Below, in pieces: positions 1 through 7,577 of a stretch of 47,457 nucleotides of DNA. The stretch's first letter is position 1. Every line of letters starts with the position of its first letter. Under the pieces are notes generated by a model. That model saw nothing but the letters and a program-made list of their open reading frames with translations, did not search any database and was not told where the DNA came from. Both the position numbers and the translations under genes were made by a program. Source of the DNA: Streptomyces muensis (GTDB lineage Bacteria; Actinomycetota; Actinomycetes; Streptomycetales; Streptomycetaceae); contig NZ_JAKEIP010000075.1 in assembly GCF_021474425.1 (NCBI RefSeq), forward strand, positions 1-47,457, given 5' to 3'.

Positions 1-454
1 CCGCCCACCCGACGACGTCGCCCTGCTCGTCGCCCGCACCCGCGCCCTCGACGCGAGCCAGGTCGCCACCTGGTCCGTCCCCTACGACCCCTCCGCCGTC
101 GCCCAGACCCGCAAGGACGCCCTGGCCCAGCTGGAGGCCTGGGGCCTGGAGGACGCCGCCTTCGTCACCGAACTCGTCGTCAGCGAACTCGTCACCAACG
201 CCATCCGCCACGCCGAACCCCCCATCCAGCTACGCCTCATCCACCTCACCCACGACACCTCCCTCATCTGCGAGGTCTCCGACGGCGGCACCACGGCCCC
301 CCACCTCCGCCGCGCCCGCACCTACGACGAGGGTGGCCGCGGCCTCCTCCTGGTGGCCCAACTCACCCAGCGCTGGGGGACCCGGCAGACGTCGAAGGGG
401 AAGACCATCTGGGCGGAACAGCGCTTGGCACCGGCGCCGCCGGGCGCTCTCTGA
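1..454 (+). CDS. SpoIIE-type phosphatase/ATP-binding regulator, C-terminal part
   Basis: The gene runs in from the left edge; about 150 codons are visible, ending at TGA 452-454. The visible part ends a short phosphatase-like stretch (DDVALLVART, typical of the end of a PP2C/SpoIIE domain) and then has an anti-sigma-factor type HATPase domain. Its N-box is ELVTNAIRHA and its G-box is GRGLLLV. Many large Streptomyces regulators (PAS/GAF-PP2C-HATPase) end this way; they act on the phosphorylation state of anti-anti-sigma factors. The start and sensory domains lie outside the window, so the signal cannot be told. The downstream gene is convergent. Confidence 0.85.
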   Translation, partial: RPPDDVALLVARTRALDASQVATWSVPYDPSAVAQTRKDALAQLEAWGLEDAAFVTELVVSELVTNAIRHAEPPIQLRLIHLTHDTSLICEVSDGGTTAPHLRRARTYDEGGRGLLLVAQLTQRWGTRQTSKGKTIWAEQRLAPAPPGAL

Positions 455-557
455 CGCGCACTCACCAGCCCATCAGCCGAGGGTCACTGCGTGGCGGTCT
501 CGGTGGCGTGTTCCTGGTTCTGCCTCAAGGAGCGGGAGGGGCACGCAGGTGGCGTGC

Positions 558-1181
558 CTAGCCGGTCCGTCGTCGGCCGCGACGGTGTGCGTGGCGGCCA
601 AGGGCCGTAAGGGCCGCGATCTTCACGACCACGACGGCCAGAACGGCGCCGACCGCCCAGTCCGTCCAGCGTGGCCCGGACAGCACGGCCTCCGCCAGGC
701 CCAGATGGACGGCGATGATCGCGAGAGCCAGGATCGCGACGCCGGCCGACGCGAGGTGTCCGCGCCTCGGCGAGGACGTGCGGGCGTCGCCGCTGTCCTC
801 GTGCCGTGCGGCGGGCGCCCCCGCCCCCTGCCCGGCCTGCTCGTCCTGCCAGTTCACCTGCAGTCCTTCGCGCCGGCCGAACCTTTCGAGGTGCGTGGCC
901 ATGAGTTCCTGGAGCCGGCGCAGCCCCTGCTCGTCGTCTCCCTCGGCGCGCAGCACCAGCGCGTCCCGTTCGGCGTGCAGCGTGCACCGGCCCCAGGGGA
1001 GGGTCAGAACGCCCTGGGTGTCGGACCACTCGACGTGGATCTGATCCGGCCGCAGGCCGGGCGGGCGGTGGCCGGGCGGGCGGTGGCCGAGGTGGCGGCC
1101 CTTGTTGCTGAGGTGCTTGCACAACTGGACGAGGTACCGGCTGGGCCGGTCGGTCTCGACTCGGGCTTCGGCGATCGGCAT
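558..1181 (-). CDS. DUF2218 domain protein with C-terminal membrane segments
   Basis: A 207-residue protein. Residues 1-110 match the DUF2218 pattern (an N-terminal RPSRYLVQLCKHLSNKGRH motif, later ALVLRAEGDDEQGLRRLQELMATHLERFGRREGL). DUF2218 has no established function. A charged linker follows, then two probable membrane helices (about 145-165 and 172-192) and a short basic tail. The membrane part is an addition to the plain ~100-residue family member. The ATG is 116 bp from a divergent TetR-family gene, and an inverted repeat lies between them, so it is a likely target of that regulator. Confidence 0.85.
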   Translation of the reverse strand: MPIAEARVETDRPSRYLVQLCKHLSNKGRHLGHRPPGHRPPGLRPDQIHVEWSDTQGVLTLPWGRCTLHAERDALVLRAEGDDEQGLRRLQELMATHLERFGRREGLQVNWQDEQAGQGAGAPAARHEDSGDARTSSPRRGHLASAGVAILALAIIAVHLGLAEAVLSGPRWTDWAVGAVLAVVVVKIAALTALGRHAHRRGRRRTG

Positions 1182-1233
1182 GGCCGTCCTCGGGTGTCGG
1201 GTGACGCGGATCCGTAAGACGTTCGCCAGATTT

Positions 1234-1273
1234 ATCGATACACTCTGTCTCTGTCAAGTCATGGTGTATCGAT
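1234..1273. promoter_or_regulatory. inverted repeat between the DUF2218 and TetR genes, probable TetR operator
   Basis: ATCGATACAC at 1234-1243 and GTGTATCGAT at 1264-1273 are perfect inverse complements with a 20-bp spacer. Each half also contains the palindrome ATCGAT. The repeat lies in the short divergent intergenic region, where a TetR-family autoregulator usually binds. Confidence 0.6.
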
Positions 1274-1297
1274 GACGTCGCCTCGTACACTGCGGAC

Positions 1298-1879
1298 GTG
1301 CCGAAGCTGTGGAACGAGACGATCGAGGAGCACCGTCGGGCGGTACGGAAGGCGGTCCTGGAAGTGACCGCGGCCCTGGTGGCCGAGCAGGGGCTGCGGG
1401 CGGTGACGATGTCGAGGATCGCCGAGGGGACCGGGATCGGCCGGGCCACGCTGTACAAGTACTTCCCGGACGTCGAATCGATCCTGGCGGCCTGGCACGA
1501 GTGCCAGATCGAAGGCCATCTCGAGGAACTCGCCGCACTCCGCGACCGGCCGGGCAGCCCCGGCGAGCGCCTGACGGCGGTCCTCGACGCCTACGCTCGA
1601 ATCCAGCGACGTCGCCGCGGACACGACCCGGAGATCGGTGCCGTACTCCACCGAGGGCGGCATGTCGCCCACGCCGAGCAGCATCTGATCCGATTCCTCG
1701 CCGGTCTGCTGGCCGAGGGAGTGGAGGCCGGCGAGGTTCGCGCCGACGTCGCCCCGGACGAACTCGCCGCCTACTGCCTGCACGCGCTCTCGGCGGCCGG
1801 CGGGTTGCCGTCCGAGGCGGCGGTGCACAGGCTGGTCCGTGTCACGGCGGACGGCCTGCGCCCCTCGCCGTCGGTGTAG
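1298..1879 (+). CDS. TetR/AcrR-family transcriptional regulator
   Basis: 193 residues with a GTG start. The N-terminal TetR helix-turn-helix is clear: residues ~18-60, with MSRIAEGTGIGRATLYKYFPDVESIL being the textbook recognition region. The rest is an all-helical ligand domain with no specific signature I recognise. It is transcribed away from the DUF2218 gene and shares the 1234-1273 dyad, which suggests autoregulation plus control of that gene. It converges on the DUF4396 gene with only 11 bp between stop codons. Confidence 0.9.
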   Translation: MPKLWNETIEEHRRAVRKAVLEVTAALVAEQGLRAVTMSRIAEGTGIGRATLYKYFPDVESILAAWHECQIEGHLEELAALRDRPGSPGERLTAVLDAYARIQRRRRGHDPEIGAVLHRGRHVAHAEQHLIRFLAGLLAEGVEAGEVRADVAPDELAAYCLHALSAAGGLPSEAAVHRLVRVTADGLRPSPSV

Positions 1880-1890
1880 AGAACCGGTGC

Positions 1891-2415
1891 TCAGTGGTGG
1901 GCGTGTACGACGGCGTGCCCCTTGCCGCGGCCGATCATCCGCTTGTTGACCGGCATGGTGATCAGGAAGGCGACCGCGAACCCGCCCAGCAGGGCTGACC
2001 AGAACAGCCCGTCGGACAGGTGGGCGTCCATCGCTCCCGGGGTGATCGCGATGATGGTGTTGTCGACCAGCTCCATCACGGCGATCGAGACGGTGTCGGC
2101 GGCCAGCGCGACCTTGATCGCGGACTTGAGGTCCAGACCGGCCCGGAGAACCGCGAACAGCGTGAACGAGTAGCCGAACAGGAACGCCAGCGTGATCGCC
2201 AGGACCATGGTGGGCACGTTTCCCCACATCAACGCGGTGCCGATGACCATCCCGAGGATCTCGCCGATGGCACAGCCGGTCAGGCAGTGCAGCGTCGCCT
2301 TCGCCGCCGTCGACCAGGACGCCCCCGCGTGAGCGCCGTGGTGTGCCGCGTGGCCGTGGTCCTCGTGGTCGATGGGGGTGTGCGTGGTGTCGGTGTGATG
2401 AGCGCTGTGGTCCAT
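1891..2415 (-). CDS. DUF4396 integral membrane protein, probably copper-regulated
   Basis: I place the start at ATG 2413-2415 because GGAGGA lies about 6 nt upstream; the longer reading to 2601 has no support. The 174-residue protein begins with a His-rich tail (MDHSAHHTDTTHT, then several more His), suggesting metal contact. The conserved DUF4396 segment LHCLTGCAIGEILGMVIG follows, and then about four membrane helices. It ends in a second His-containing tail (HAVVHAHH). DUF4396 is uncharacterised. A perfect CsoR-type operator lies 60 bp upstream, which links the gene to copper stress by inference. Confidence 0.85.
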   Translation of the reverse strand: MDHSAHHTDTTHTPIDHEDHGHAAHHGAHAGASWSTAAKATLHCLTGCAIGEILGMVIGTALMWGNVPTMVLAITLAFLFGYSFTLFAVLRAGLDLKSAIKVALAADTVSIAVMELVDNTIIAITPGAMDAHLSDGLFWSALLGGFAVAFLITMPVNKRMIGRGKGHAVVHAHH

Positions 2416-2474
2416 GAACTTCCTCCCCAGTTCCCGTCGGTGTGACCCCGGCGTCGGGCTCACGGTCACGGAAC

Positions 2475-2495
2475 ATATACCCCCCAGGGGTATAT
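2475..2495. promoter_or_regulatory. CsoR-type copper operator
   Basis: ATATACCCC (2475-2483), spacer CCA, GGGGTATAT (2487-2495): a perfect dyad with 9-bp arms. The core ATACCCC-N3-GGGGTAT is the known operator form of actinobacterial CsoR copper-sensing repressors. It lies upstream of the DUF4396 gene. No csoR gene is in the window. Confidence 0.75.
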
Positions 2496-2655
2496 TCCAA
2501 GAGTGCTGTCCCAGTCGTGGGGAAGTTCGTGCGGACCAGCGCCACCTGCGGTCACAATCTCTTGCTCTGCGGTGTGAGAGCGGCGCAACGGAATGTCCCA
2601 CGCGGTCTAACAGGCAGGAAACCGGCCGCTACGGCGGTCGGACTAACTTCGTGAC

Positions 2656-4782
2656 ATGAGGGTGTGGATACCCGTACGGCCGCTGCGCGGCAGGCTTGCC
2701 GCGATTGACAACGGCAGGTTGGGCAAGGGCGGTTCAGCGCGCCGCCACGGGGGCCGAACGACTCCCGGGCGACGGCCGATGCCTGGCTGGCGCAGCATCA
2801 GGGGCCGGGTGACGGTGGTCATCACGGTCCCGATCTGCTTGCTGCTGGCGGTGGCCGGTCTCGCGGTGCACGGCCGCGCCGAGGCCCTCGGCGACGCCCG
2901 GACGACCCGTGCCGAGGTGGGTCTCAGCCTGCGCATCCAGGCCCTGGTGCACCAGCTGCAGCGCGAACGCGGCCTGACCAACGGCCTGTTGGGTGGTGCG
3001 AAGGAGTTCCGCCCACCGCTTTCCGCCACGCGTGAGCGCGTCGACACGGCACTGCGCCGAATGCGCGGTGAAAGCGCCGTCGAGGAAGTCGTCCAACGGC
3101 ACTTGCGGCGTCTCGCCGACATCCGGGCCGCCGCCGACAGAGGCACCGCCGGCCAGGCCGCGACCCTCACCTTCTACACCGGCGCCGTCGACGCCCTGAG
3201 CGCCGTCGATCCGGTGGCGGAGACCGCGACCGGCGCCGACCGTCAACTGCGTGACGGGCTGGCCGCGTTGCGCGAGCTGGCCGCCACCAAGGAGTCCGTC
3301 GCTCTCGAACGCGGACTCCTCAACGGCGTGTTCGCCCAAGGCGCCTTCCGCGGCCGCGCGTACATCGACTTCACCGAGGTGCGAGCCACACGCGTCGCCG
3401 CCCTCGCCCGCTTCCGGCAGGTCGCCACCGCACCTCAGCGCGCGGCACTGGAGAAAGCCTTCGCGAGCGAGGACGCCGAACGCGCCACCGCCTACGAGAA
3501 ACAGGCGGAAGGCGCCCCCGACGGCTCCCCGCTGCGCGCCGACGCCGGCACCTGGTGGGACGCGATGACCGTACTCGTCGACGATCTGTACGCCGTACAG
3601 CAGTCGGTCGGTGACGGCGTACGGGACCGGGCCGATCGGCTCAGCCACGACGCCGAGCTGGCCCTCACCGCCTATCTTGTCGCGGGCACGCTCGTCGCCG
3701 CCCTTGTCGCGGGCCTCGCCGCTGTTGCCTCCCGGTCCCTCACGCGCCCGCTCCGTGGGCTCGCCGAGACCGCTGACCACGTGGCGCGCCGCCGACTGCC
3801 CGCAGCCGTCGCCCGTATACAGCAGTCGCCGCAGGACCATGCTCAGCTCCTCCCGCCGGAGAACGTACGGGACAACCCCGATGCCCGGCTGCTGGGCGGT
3901 GCGGCGGAGATCGCCGAGGTCGCGGCGTCCCTGCAGCAGGTTGAGCACACGGCCCTCCAGCTGGCCGCCCAGCAGGCCGGCCTGCGTCGCAACACCACGG
4001 AATCGCTCGCCAATCTCGGCCGCAGGAACCAGAGCCTCGTCCGTCGCCAGCTCAGCCTCATCACCCGCCTGGAACGGCAGGAACTCGACCCGGACGCCCT
4101 CGCCGAGCTCTTCGAGCTCGACCACCTTGCCACCCGTATGCGGCGCAACGCCGAAAGCCTGCTGGTCCTGGCCGGGCAGAATCCGCCGCGGGCCACGGCA
4201 GCACCCGCCGACGGTCTGGAGGTCGTCCAGTCCGCGGTCGCCGAGGTGGAGCAGTACCGTCGAGTTCTGATCGCGACCGTGGAGCCGGTGCGGGTGCGTG
4301 GGCACGCCGTCGCGGATGTCGCCCACCTCCTTGCCGAGCTCATCGAGAACGGACTGAATTTCTCGCCCCCGACCGAACCGGTCGAGGTGCACGGCTGGTA
4401 CGACACCGAGGACGACACGTACTCCTTCGGTGTCGTCGACCACGGCATCGGCATGTCCGAAGCCGACAAAGCACGTGCGGCCGCCCTCCTCTCCGACTCC
4501 GGCGAGGAGACCCTGGTCGCCGCACCCACCCGGTTCCTCGGCCACCTCGTCGTCGGCCGACTCGCCCACCGTCTCGGTGACGGCGCTCAAGTCCACCTCT
4601 TCGACACTCCTGGCGGCGGCCTGTCCGCCCTTCTCGTCCTCCCCGGGCGCCTGCTCGCCCCCGTGGTGGACCCCTCCACCTCACCCCCACCCGCCAGGCC
4701 CGCTGTCTCCTCCCTGCTCAACGGCTTCCGAGCAGGTGTCGCCCGCGCCGAAGCCAGAAACCCCCAAGGAGCGTCATCGTGA
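2656..4782 (+). CDS. sensor histidine kinase with nitrate/nitrite-sensing (NIT) domain, conservon CvnA type
   Basis: 708 residues. An N-terminal membrane helix (about 50-72, VTVVITVPICLLLAVAGLAV) is followed by a large extracytoplasmic NIT-type helical domain containing LVHQLQRERGLTNG, the usual NIT signature. A second membrane helix (about 338-362), a HAMP-like linker and a dimerisation region with TESLANLGRRNQSLVRRQLSLI come next, then a HATPase (N-box ELIENGLNFSPP, G1 DHGIGM). This is the CvnA architecture of Streptomyces conservons. The stop overlaps the next start (GTGA), so the two are translationally coupled. The first ATG lacks a clear ribosome site; a start near 2779 is possible. Canonical cvnC and cvnD are missing downstream. 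Confidence 0.88.
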   Translation: MRVWIPVRPLRGRLAAIDNGRLGKGGSARRHGGRTTPGRRPMPGWRSIRGRVTVVITVPICLLLAVAGLAVHGRAEALGDARTTRAEVGLSLRIQALVHQLQRERGLTNGLLGGAKEFRPPLSATRERVDTALRRMRGESAVEEVVQRHLRRLADIRAAADRGTAGQAATLTFYTGAVDALSAVDPVAETATGADRQLRDGLAALRELAATKESVALERGLLNGVFAQGAFRGRAYIDFTEVRATRVAALARFRQVATAPQRAALEKAFASEDAERATAYEKQAEGAPDGSPLRADAGTWWDAMTVLVDDLYAVQQSVGDGVRDRADRLSHDAELALTAYLVAGTLVAALVAGLAAVASRSLTRPLRGLAETADHVARRRLPAAVARIQQSPQDHAQLLPPENVRDNPDARLLGGAAEIAEVAASLQQVEHTALQLAAQQAGLRRNTTESLANLGRRNQSLVRRQLSLITRLERQELDPDALAELFELDHLATRMRRNAESLLVLAGQNPPRATAAPADGLEVVQSAVAEVEQYRRVLIATVEPVRVRGHAVADVAHLLAELIENGLNFSPPTEPVEVHGWYDTEDDTYSFGVVDHGIGMSEADKARAAALLSDSGEETLVAAPTRFLGHLVVGRLAHRLGDGAQVHLFDTPGGGLSALLVLPGRLLAPVVDPSTSPPPARPAVSSLLNGFRAGVARAEARNPQGASS

Positions 4783-5189
4783 CCACCGCCGTCCAGAGTT
4801 TCGGCTGGCTCGTCTCGGAGTTCGTGCGCACCGCCGACGGCGTCACCGATGCCGTCGCCGTTTCCTCCGACGGCCTGCTCATGGCCGCCTCGGACAGCCT
4901 CGGCCGAGATCGCGCCGACCACTTGGCCGCCGTCGTCTCCGGCATCACCAGCCTCGCCCAGAACGCGGCGACGGCACACGGCTTCCACGGCATGAAGCTC
5001 GTCATGATCGAAATGCTGGGGGGCTTCCTCATGGTCGGTCGCATCCGCGACGGCAGCTGCCTCGGCGTCCTCGCCGCCGAAGGGTGCGACGTGGGCCTCG
5101 TCGGCTACGAAATGGCCGTCCTCGCCGACCGCGCCGGCGAACTGCTCACCCCACAGTTGGTACGCGAACTGCACTCCGCGCCCAGGTGA
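4779..5189 (+). CDS. roadblock/LC7 domain protein, conservon CvnB type
   Basis: 136 residues, GTG start overlapping the kinase stop by 4 bp. The whole chain is one roadblock/LC7 domain: FGWLVSEFVRTADGVTDAVAVSSDGLLMAASDSL at the N-terminus, then LVMIEMLGGFLMVGRIRDGSCLGVLA. In conservons this protein works with the CvnA kinase, CvnC (DUF742) and the CvnD GTPase in a membrane-associated complex. Neither CvnC nor CvnD follows; a terminator hairpin and a tRNA-derived attachment site begin within about 80 bp. Confidence 0.88.
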   Translation: MTTAVQSFGWLVSEFVRTADGVTDAVAVSSDGLLMAASDSLGRDRADHLAAVVSGITSLAQNAATAHGFHGMKLVMIEMLGGFLMVGRIRDGSCLGVLAAEGCDVGLVGYEMAVLADRAGELLTPQLVRELHSAPR

Positions 5190-5193
5190 GCCC

Positions 5194-5207
5194 AACTGAG
5201 ACCAGAG
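5194..5207 (+). repeat. putative integrase arm-site repeat left of att copy 1
   Basis: AACTGAGACCAGAG, identical to part of the pair at 9566-9587 and similar to 45969-45990. Each lies within about 100 bp of a tRNA-Ser att copy. The match suggests that DNA left of att copy 1 once belonged to an element of the B type. Confidence 0.45.
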
Positions 5208-5212
5208 CATGC

Positions 5213-5248
5213 CGAGAACCCCGGCCGCTGAGCGATCCGGGGTTCTCG
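5213..5248. terminator. hairpin terminator beside att copy 1
   Basis: CGAGAACCCCGG (5213-5224) pairs with CCGGGGTTCTCG (5237-5248). It has the same position relative to the tRNA 3' end as the hairpins at 9361 and 45999, so it was probably the terminator of a former tRNA-Ser gene read on the minus strand. It would also serve the roadblock gene. Confidence 0.7.
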
Positions 5249-5268
5249 TTTCGCCTGTCCAGGCGACT

Positions 5269-5322
5269 GCGGAGGATACGAGATTCGAACTCGTGAGGGG
5301 TTGCCCCCAAGACGCTTTCCAA
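5269..5322 (-). repeat. att copy 1: tRNA-Ser 3'-end fragment
   Basis: 54 bp matching the 3' half of the intact tRNA-Ser(GGA) gene at 46051-46138, from the anticodon loop to the discriminator base, at 53 of 54 positions (C to G in the ...CCAAgACGC part). Identity stops exactly where the tRNA 5' half would begin. It marks the left end of element A. It is not a functional tRNA gene. Confidence 0.9.
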
Positions 5323-5443
5323 ATGTTCGTCTCAGGGTTCGACTGGGGCCGGGGGCGTCCTGACCTGCGGCGGACCATGAGGGCGGTCTCTGCCCGGACC
5401 GCAGCGGACGGAGGCGAATGCAACCATAGATGCCCAGCCCTGC

Positions 5444-6865
5444 TCACACCTTGCGCCAGGCGGTGAGTAGTTCGTCGGGACCATAGGCCGCCTGGAGACC
5501 GGAACATCTGATCCCGCTGCGGGAGACCGCCACGAGCGGTACTGGCTCGTCGGTGACCGCCGCCCGATGCTTCTGCAGTGCTGCCAGGTCGTGGCTGTCG
5601 AACGCGGAGTTCTCCAACCACTTGACCGAGCCGAGGAAGAGCAACTGCTTGGCCACCGGCTGTCGGTCGGCCCCCACCAAGTCGATTTCCACGTCGTTGC
5701 TGCGGGTCCAGTACCCGCCGATCGCCGGAGCGGCGGGCAGGAGCCCGTCCGGCAGGAGGCGGGCGAGGGATTCCCGGACCAGGGGCTCGATCGCGCGGCC
5801 CCGCCAGCTCGTCCACTGCTCCTTGATTCGGCTCAGCGTGAGATCCCCTCGCATTCGCTCGATCTCCGCCATGTGCGGATCCAGAAACGCGAGCCAGAAG
5901 CGCAGGTAGGGGTCGGCCACCCGGTAGCGGCGTTCTTTGGACGGCCTGAGCGAGAGCGGCAGCTCGGCGGCCACGACCCTTTTCTCGGTCAGGAGGTCAG
6001 TGGCTCGGGTCAGAGTGGTGTGGGCGATGCCGCCCGCTGCGCGAGCGATGTTGGTGAAGGTTCGCTCCCCGGATCCGATGGCCCGCAGGACTTCCCTGCT
6101 CATCGCCTGCGGTGGAAACTCCGCGGCCAGTGACCGTTCGGCGGAGACCAGCAGCGCGGAGATCGGGTTGTCCAGCGAGTCGTGGAGGAACTCCCAGACA
6201 TCCGCTCCGGCCCGCCACTCGGCACAGATCAGAGGTAGACCTCCCGTGATCAGAGCGGCGTCGAACGTGGCCGCCGGAGACAGGTCGAGCATTTCGCCGA
6301 TGTCGGCCGGGTTCAAAGGGCCCACGATCATTTCCCGACCCCGCTGGTGAAAGGGCCGGTCGTAGCTGTTCAGCGCCTCCATCATCGACAGATCGGACCC
6401 GACCAGGAGGAGAAGCACCGGCTTGCGGCTGAGCAGCCGGTCCCATGCCCGCTGGAGCACGCCCTCGAAGGCATCGATGCGGTCCATCAGATACGGAACC
6501 TCGTCGATGACGACGACGCTGGGAGTGTCGTCGGGCAGGATCTCCGCAAGCAGCCTGAGTGCCGCATTCCACTGCTCCGGAGTCTCCTCCGAGAACAGTT
6601 CCCGCTCCGGCAGGGTGGATCTGGCGACGGCGTCGAGTAGCTCCGTCAGCTCGTCCTCCGCCGTGCCGCCCGCCGCGGTGAAGAAGAGGTACGGCGTCTC
6701 GGTCCGCCGGATGAACTCCTCGACGAGGCTGGACTTGCCGACCCGCCTCCGTCCGCGCATGAGGATGCACTGACCGGGTTTCGCCGACCCGGCGGCGTCG
6801 TGAACCGCCTGCAAGGCGTTGCCGAGCACGTTCAGTTCGCGTTCCCGCCCGATGAAACGACGCAT
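5444..6865 (-). CDS. AAA+ ATPase of the archaeal-ATPase/DUF234 type
   Basis: 473 residues, starting at ATG 6863-6865 (MRRFIGRERELNVL); the longer upstream reading crosses a repeat-rich promoter region. Visible are Walker A (MRGRRRVGKSSLVEEF, residues ~33-48), Walker B (SVVVIDEVPYLMD, ~117-129), a sensor-like stretch (LLLLVGSDLSMM), then a winged-helix-like region (ERTFTNIARAAGG...LLTEKRVV). The C-terminal half (RYRVADPYLRFWLAFL, then a nuclease-like DVEIDLVG and SVKW) is typical of the DUF234/PD-(D/E)xK-like tail in this family. The biological role is unknown; such ATPases are common on integrated elements. GATNGTATC-type repeats directly upstream may be its operator. Confidence 0.85.
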   Translation of the reverse strand: MRRFIGRERELNVLGNALQAVHDAAGSAKPGQCILMRGRRRVGKSSLVEEFIRRTETPYLFFTAAGGTAEDELTELLDAVARSTLPERELFSEETPEQWNAALRLLAEILPDDTPSVVVIDEVPYLMDRIDAFEGVLQRAWDRLLSRKPVLLLLVGSDLSMMEALNSYDRPFHQRGREMIVGPLNPADIGEMLDLSPAATFDAALITGGLPLICAEWRAGADVWEFLHDSLDNPISALLVSAERSLAAEFPPQAMSREVLRAIGSGERTFTNIARAAGGIAHTTLTRATDLLTEKRVVAAELPLSLRPSKERRYRVADPYLRFWLAFLDPHMAEIERMRGDLTLSRIKEQWTSWRGRAIEPLVRESLARLLPDGLLPAAPAIGGYWTRSNDVEIDLVGADRQPVAKQLLFLGSVKWLENSAFDSHDLAALQKHRAAVTDEPVPLVAVSRSGIRCSGLQAAYGPDELLTAWRKV

Positions 6866-6878
6866 GTAGGCTCCCGCT

Positions 6879-6922
6879 GGGGATGGTATCCCTAGCGATA
6901 CTATCCCCAGCGATACCATCCC
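6879..6922. promoter_or_regulatory. triple GATNGTATC repeat upstream of the AAA+ ATPase gene
   Basis: Copies at 6879-6890 (GGGGATGGTATC), 6897-6908 (GATACTATCCCC) and 6912-6922 (GATACCATCCC). The last two are direct repeats with 15-bp periodicity; the first is inverted. The array starts 13 bp upstream of the ATG, so it is a likely regulator-binding or autoregulatory site. Confidence 0.6.
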
Positions 6923-6923
6923 G

Positions 6924-7313
6924 CTTTCGCTCGGGCATGAGGCCCATGACGCTGTGGGCATGGGAGTGGGGAAGGTTGGTCGCGTACCGGCGACGATGAG
7001 TGGCATGGCCTTGAGCAGCCGGTCTGCCAGCAGGTGGAGGCCGACGTCGGCGGACTTGTCCGCGGCGCCGGGGTGACGGTGCATCTGGGCCGCGGCACGG
7101 CCCCGACCTTCCTTCGCGGGGGCGGGACAACAGCGGCCACCCTGTGCGGCAGGCGCCTTTCCATACGCACGTTTCCTTGGTGAGATCTGCCATGCAGAAG
7201 AGCCGAGCCGCAATCACCCGTGTCAGGCACTGCCCTGGCTCGTCCGTCGAGAGCCGGGCGAGGCAGCCGCAGAGCACCGGTCCACCTTGGCAGCGGAAGC
7301 ATTCGTCGAATTT
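6924..7313. other. non-coding stretch of element A, no supported gene
   Basis: About 390 bp. A minus-strand reading frame includes a protein-like run (ADVGLHLLADRLLKAMPLIV) near 6990-7060 but has no start context and no recognisable family. It may be the end of a lost gene. Confidence 0.4.
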
Positions 7314-7577
7314 CTATTCTTCGCCGACATGAGAAGCGCCATTTTCTACATCATCGGGATGCACGATGGAGTCCTGGATGCCCAAGATAGTCATAAGCGA
7401 CTTGACCGACACAACCCGACTATTACCAATCCAGAGTATTCTGAAGGGGAGGGTGCCCTTCCTGGCCAGTTTTGATGCTTGCGATTCTGAAAGGCCAATA
7501 ATATTGGCAGCCTCGCTGAAGCTGACATATTGCGGCAGGAGATCAGAAATCCGATAGTAAAGATTCTTTCCGTCCAC
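7314..7577 (-). CDS. small helix-turn-helix protein, excisionase-like
   Basis: 87 residues. The GTG start at 7575-7577 directly abuts the stop codon of the upstream gene, so translation is probably coupled. The segment YVSFSEAANIIGLSESQASKLARKGTLPFRILWIGNSRVVSVKSL resembles the MerR-like/Xis winged helix: a helix-turn-helix, then a turn before a beta-wing ending in a position-specific basic patch. Excisionases and small regulators of Streptomyces integrative elements look like this. The local base composition is clearly more AT-rich than the flanks, which suggests foreign DNA. A role in excision of element A is inferred from position only. Confidence 0.7.
   Translation of the reverse strand: MDGKNLYYRISDLLPQYVSFSEAANIIGLSESQASKLARKGTLPFRILWIGNSRVVSVKSLMTILGIQDSIVHPDDVENGASHVGEE

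Noticed and set aside
484..1458. Long ORFs on both strands over the DUF2218/TetR region
   Set aside because: They are out-of-frame shadows, rich in Arg, Pro and Gly, of the DUF2218 and TetR genes, typical of high-GC DNA.
2734..4596. 620-residue minus-strand ORF opposite the histidine kinase
   Set aside because: It is a mirror frame of the kinase with no family features; the kinase frame has all expected motifs.
5269..5322. Possible second tRNA-Ser gene
   Set aside because: Only the 3' half is present and the rest does not fold; it is an att copy. The same holds for 9415-9468.
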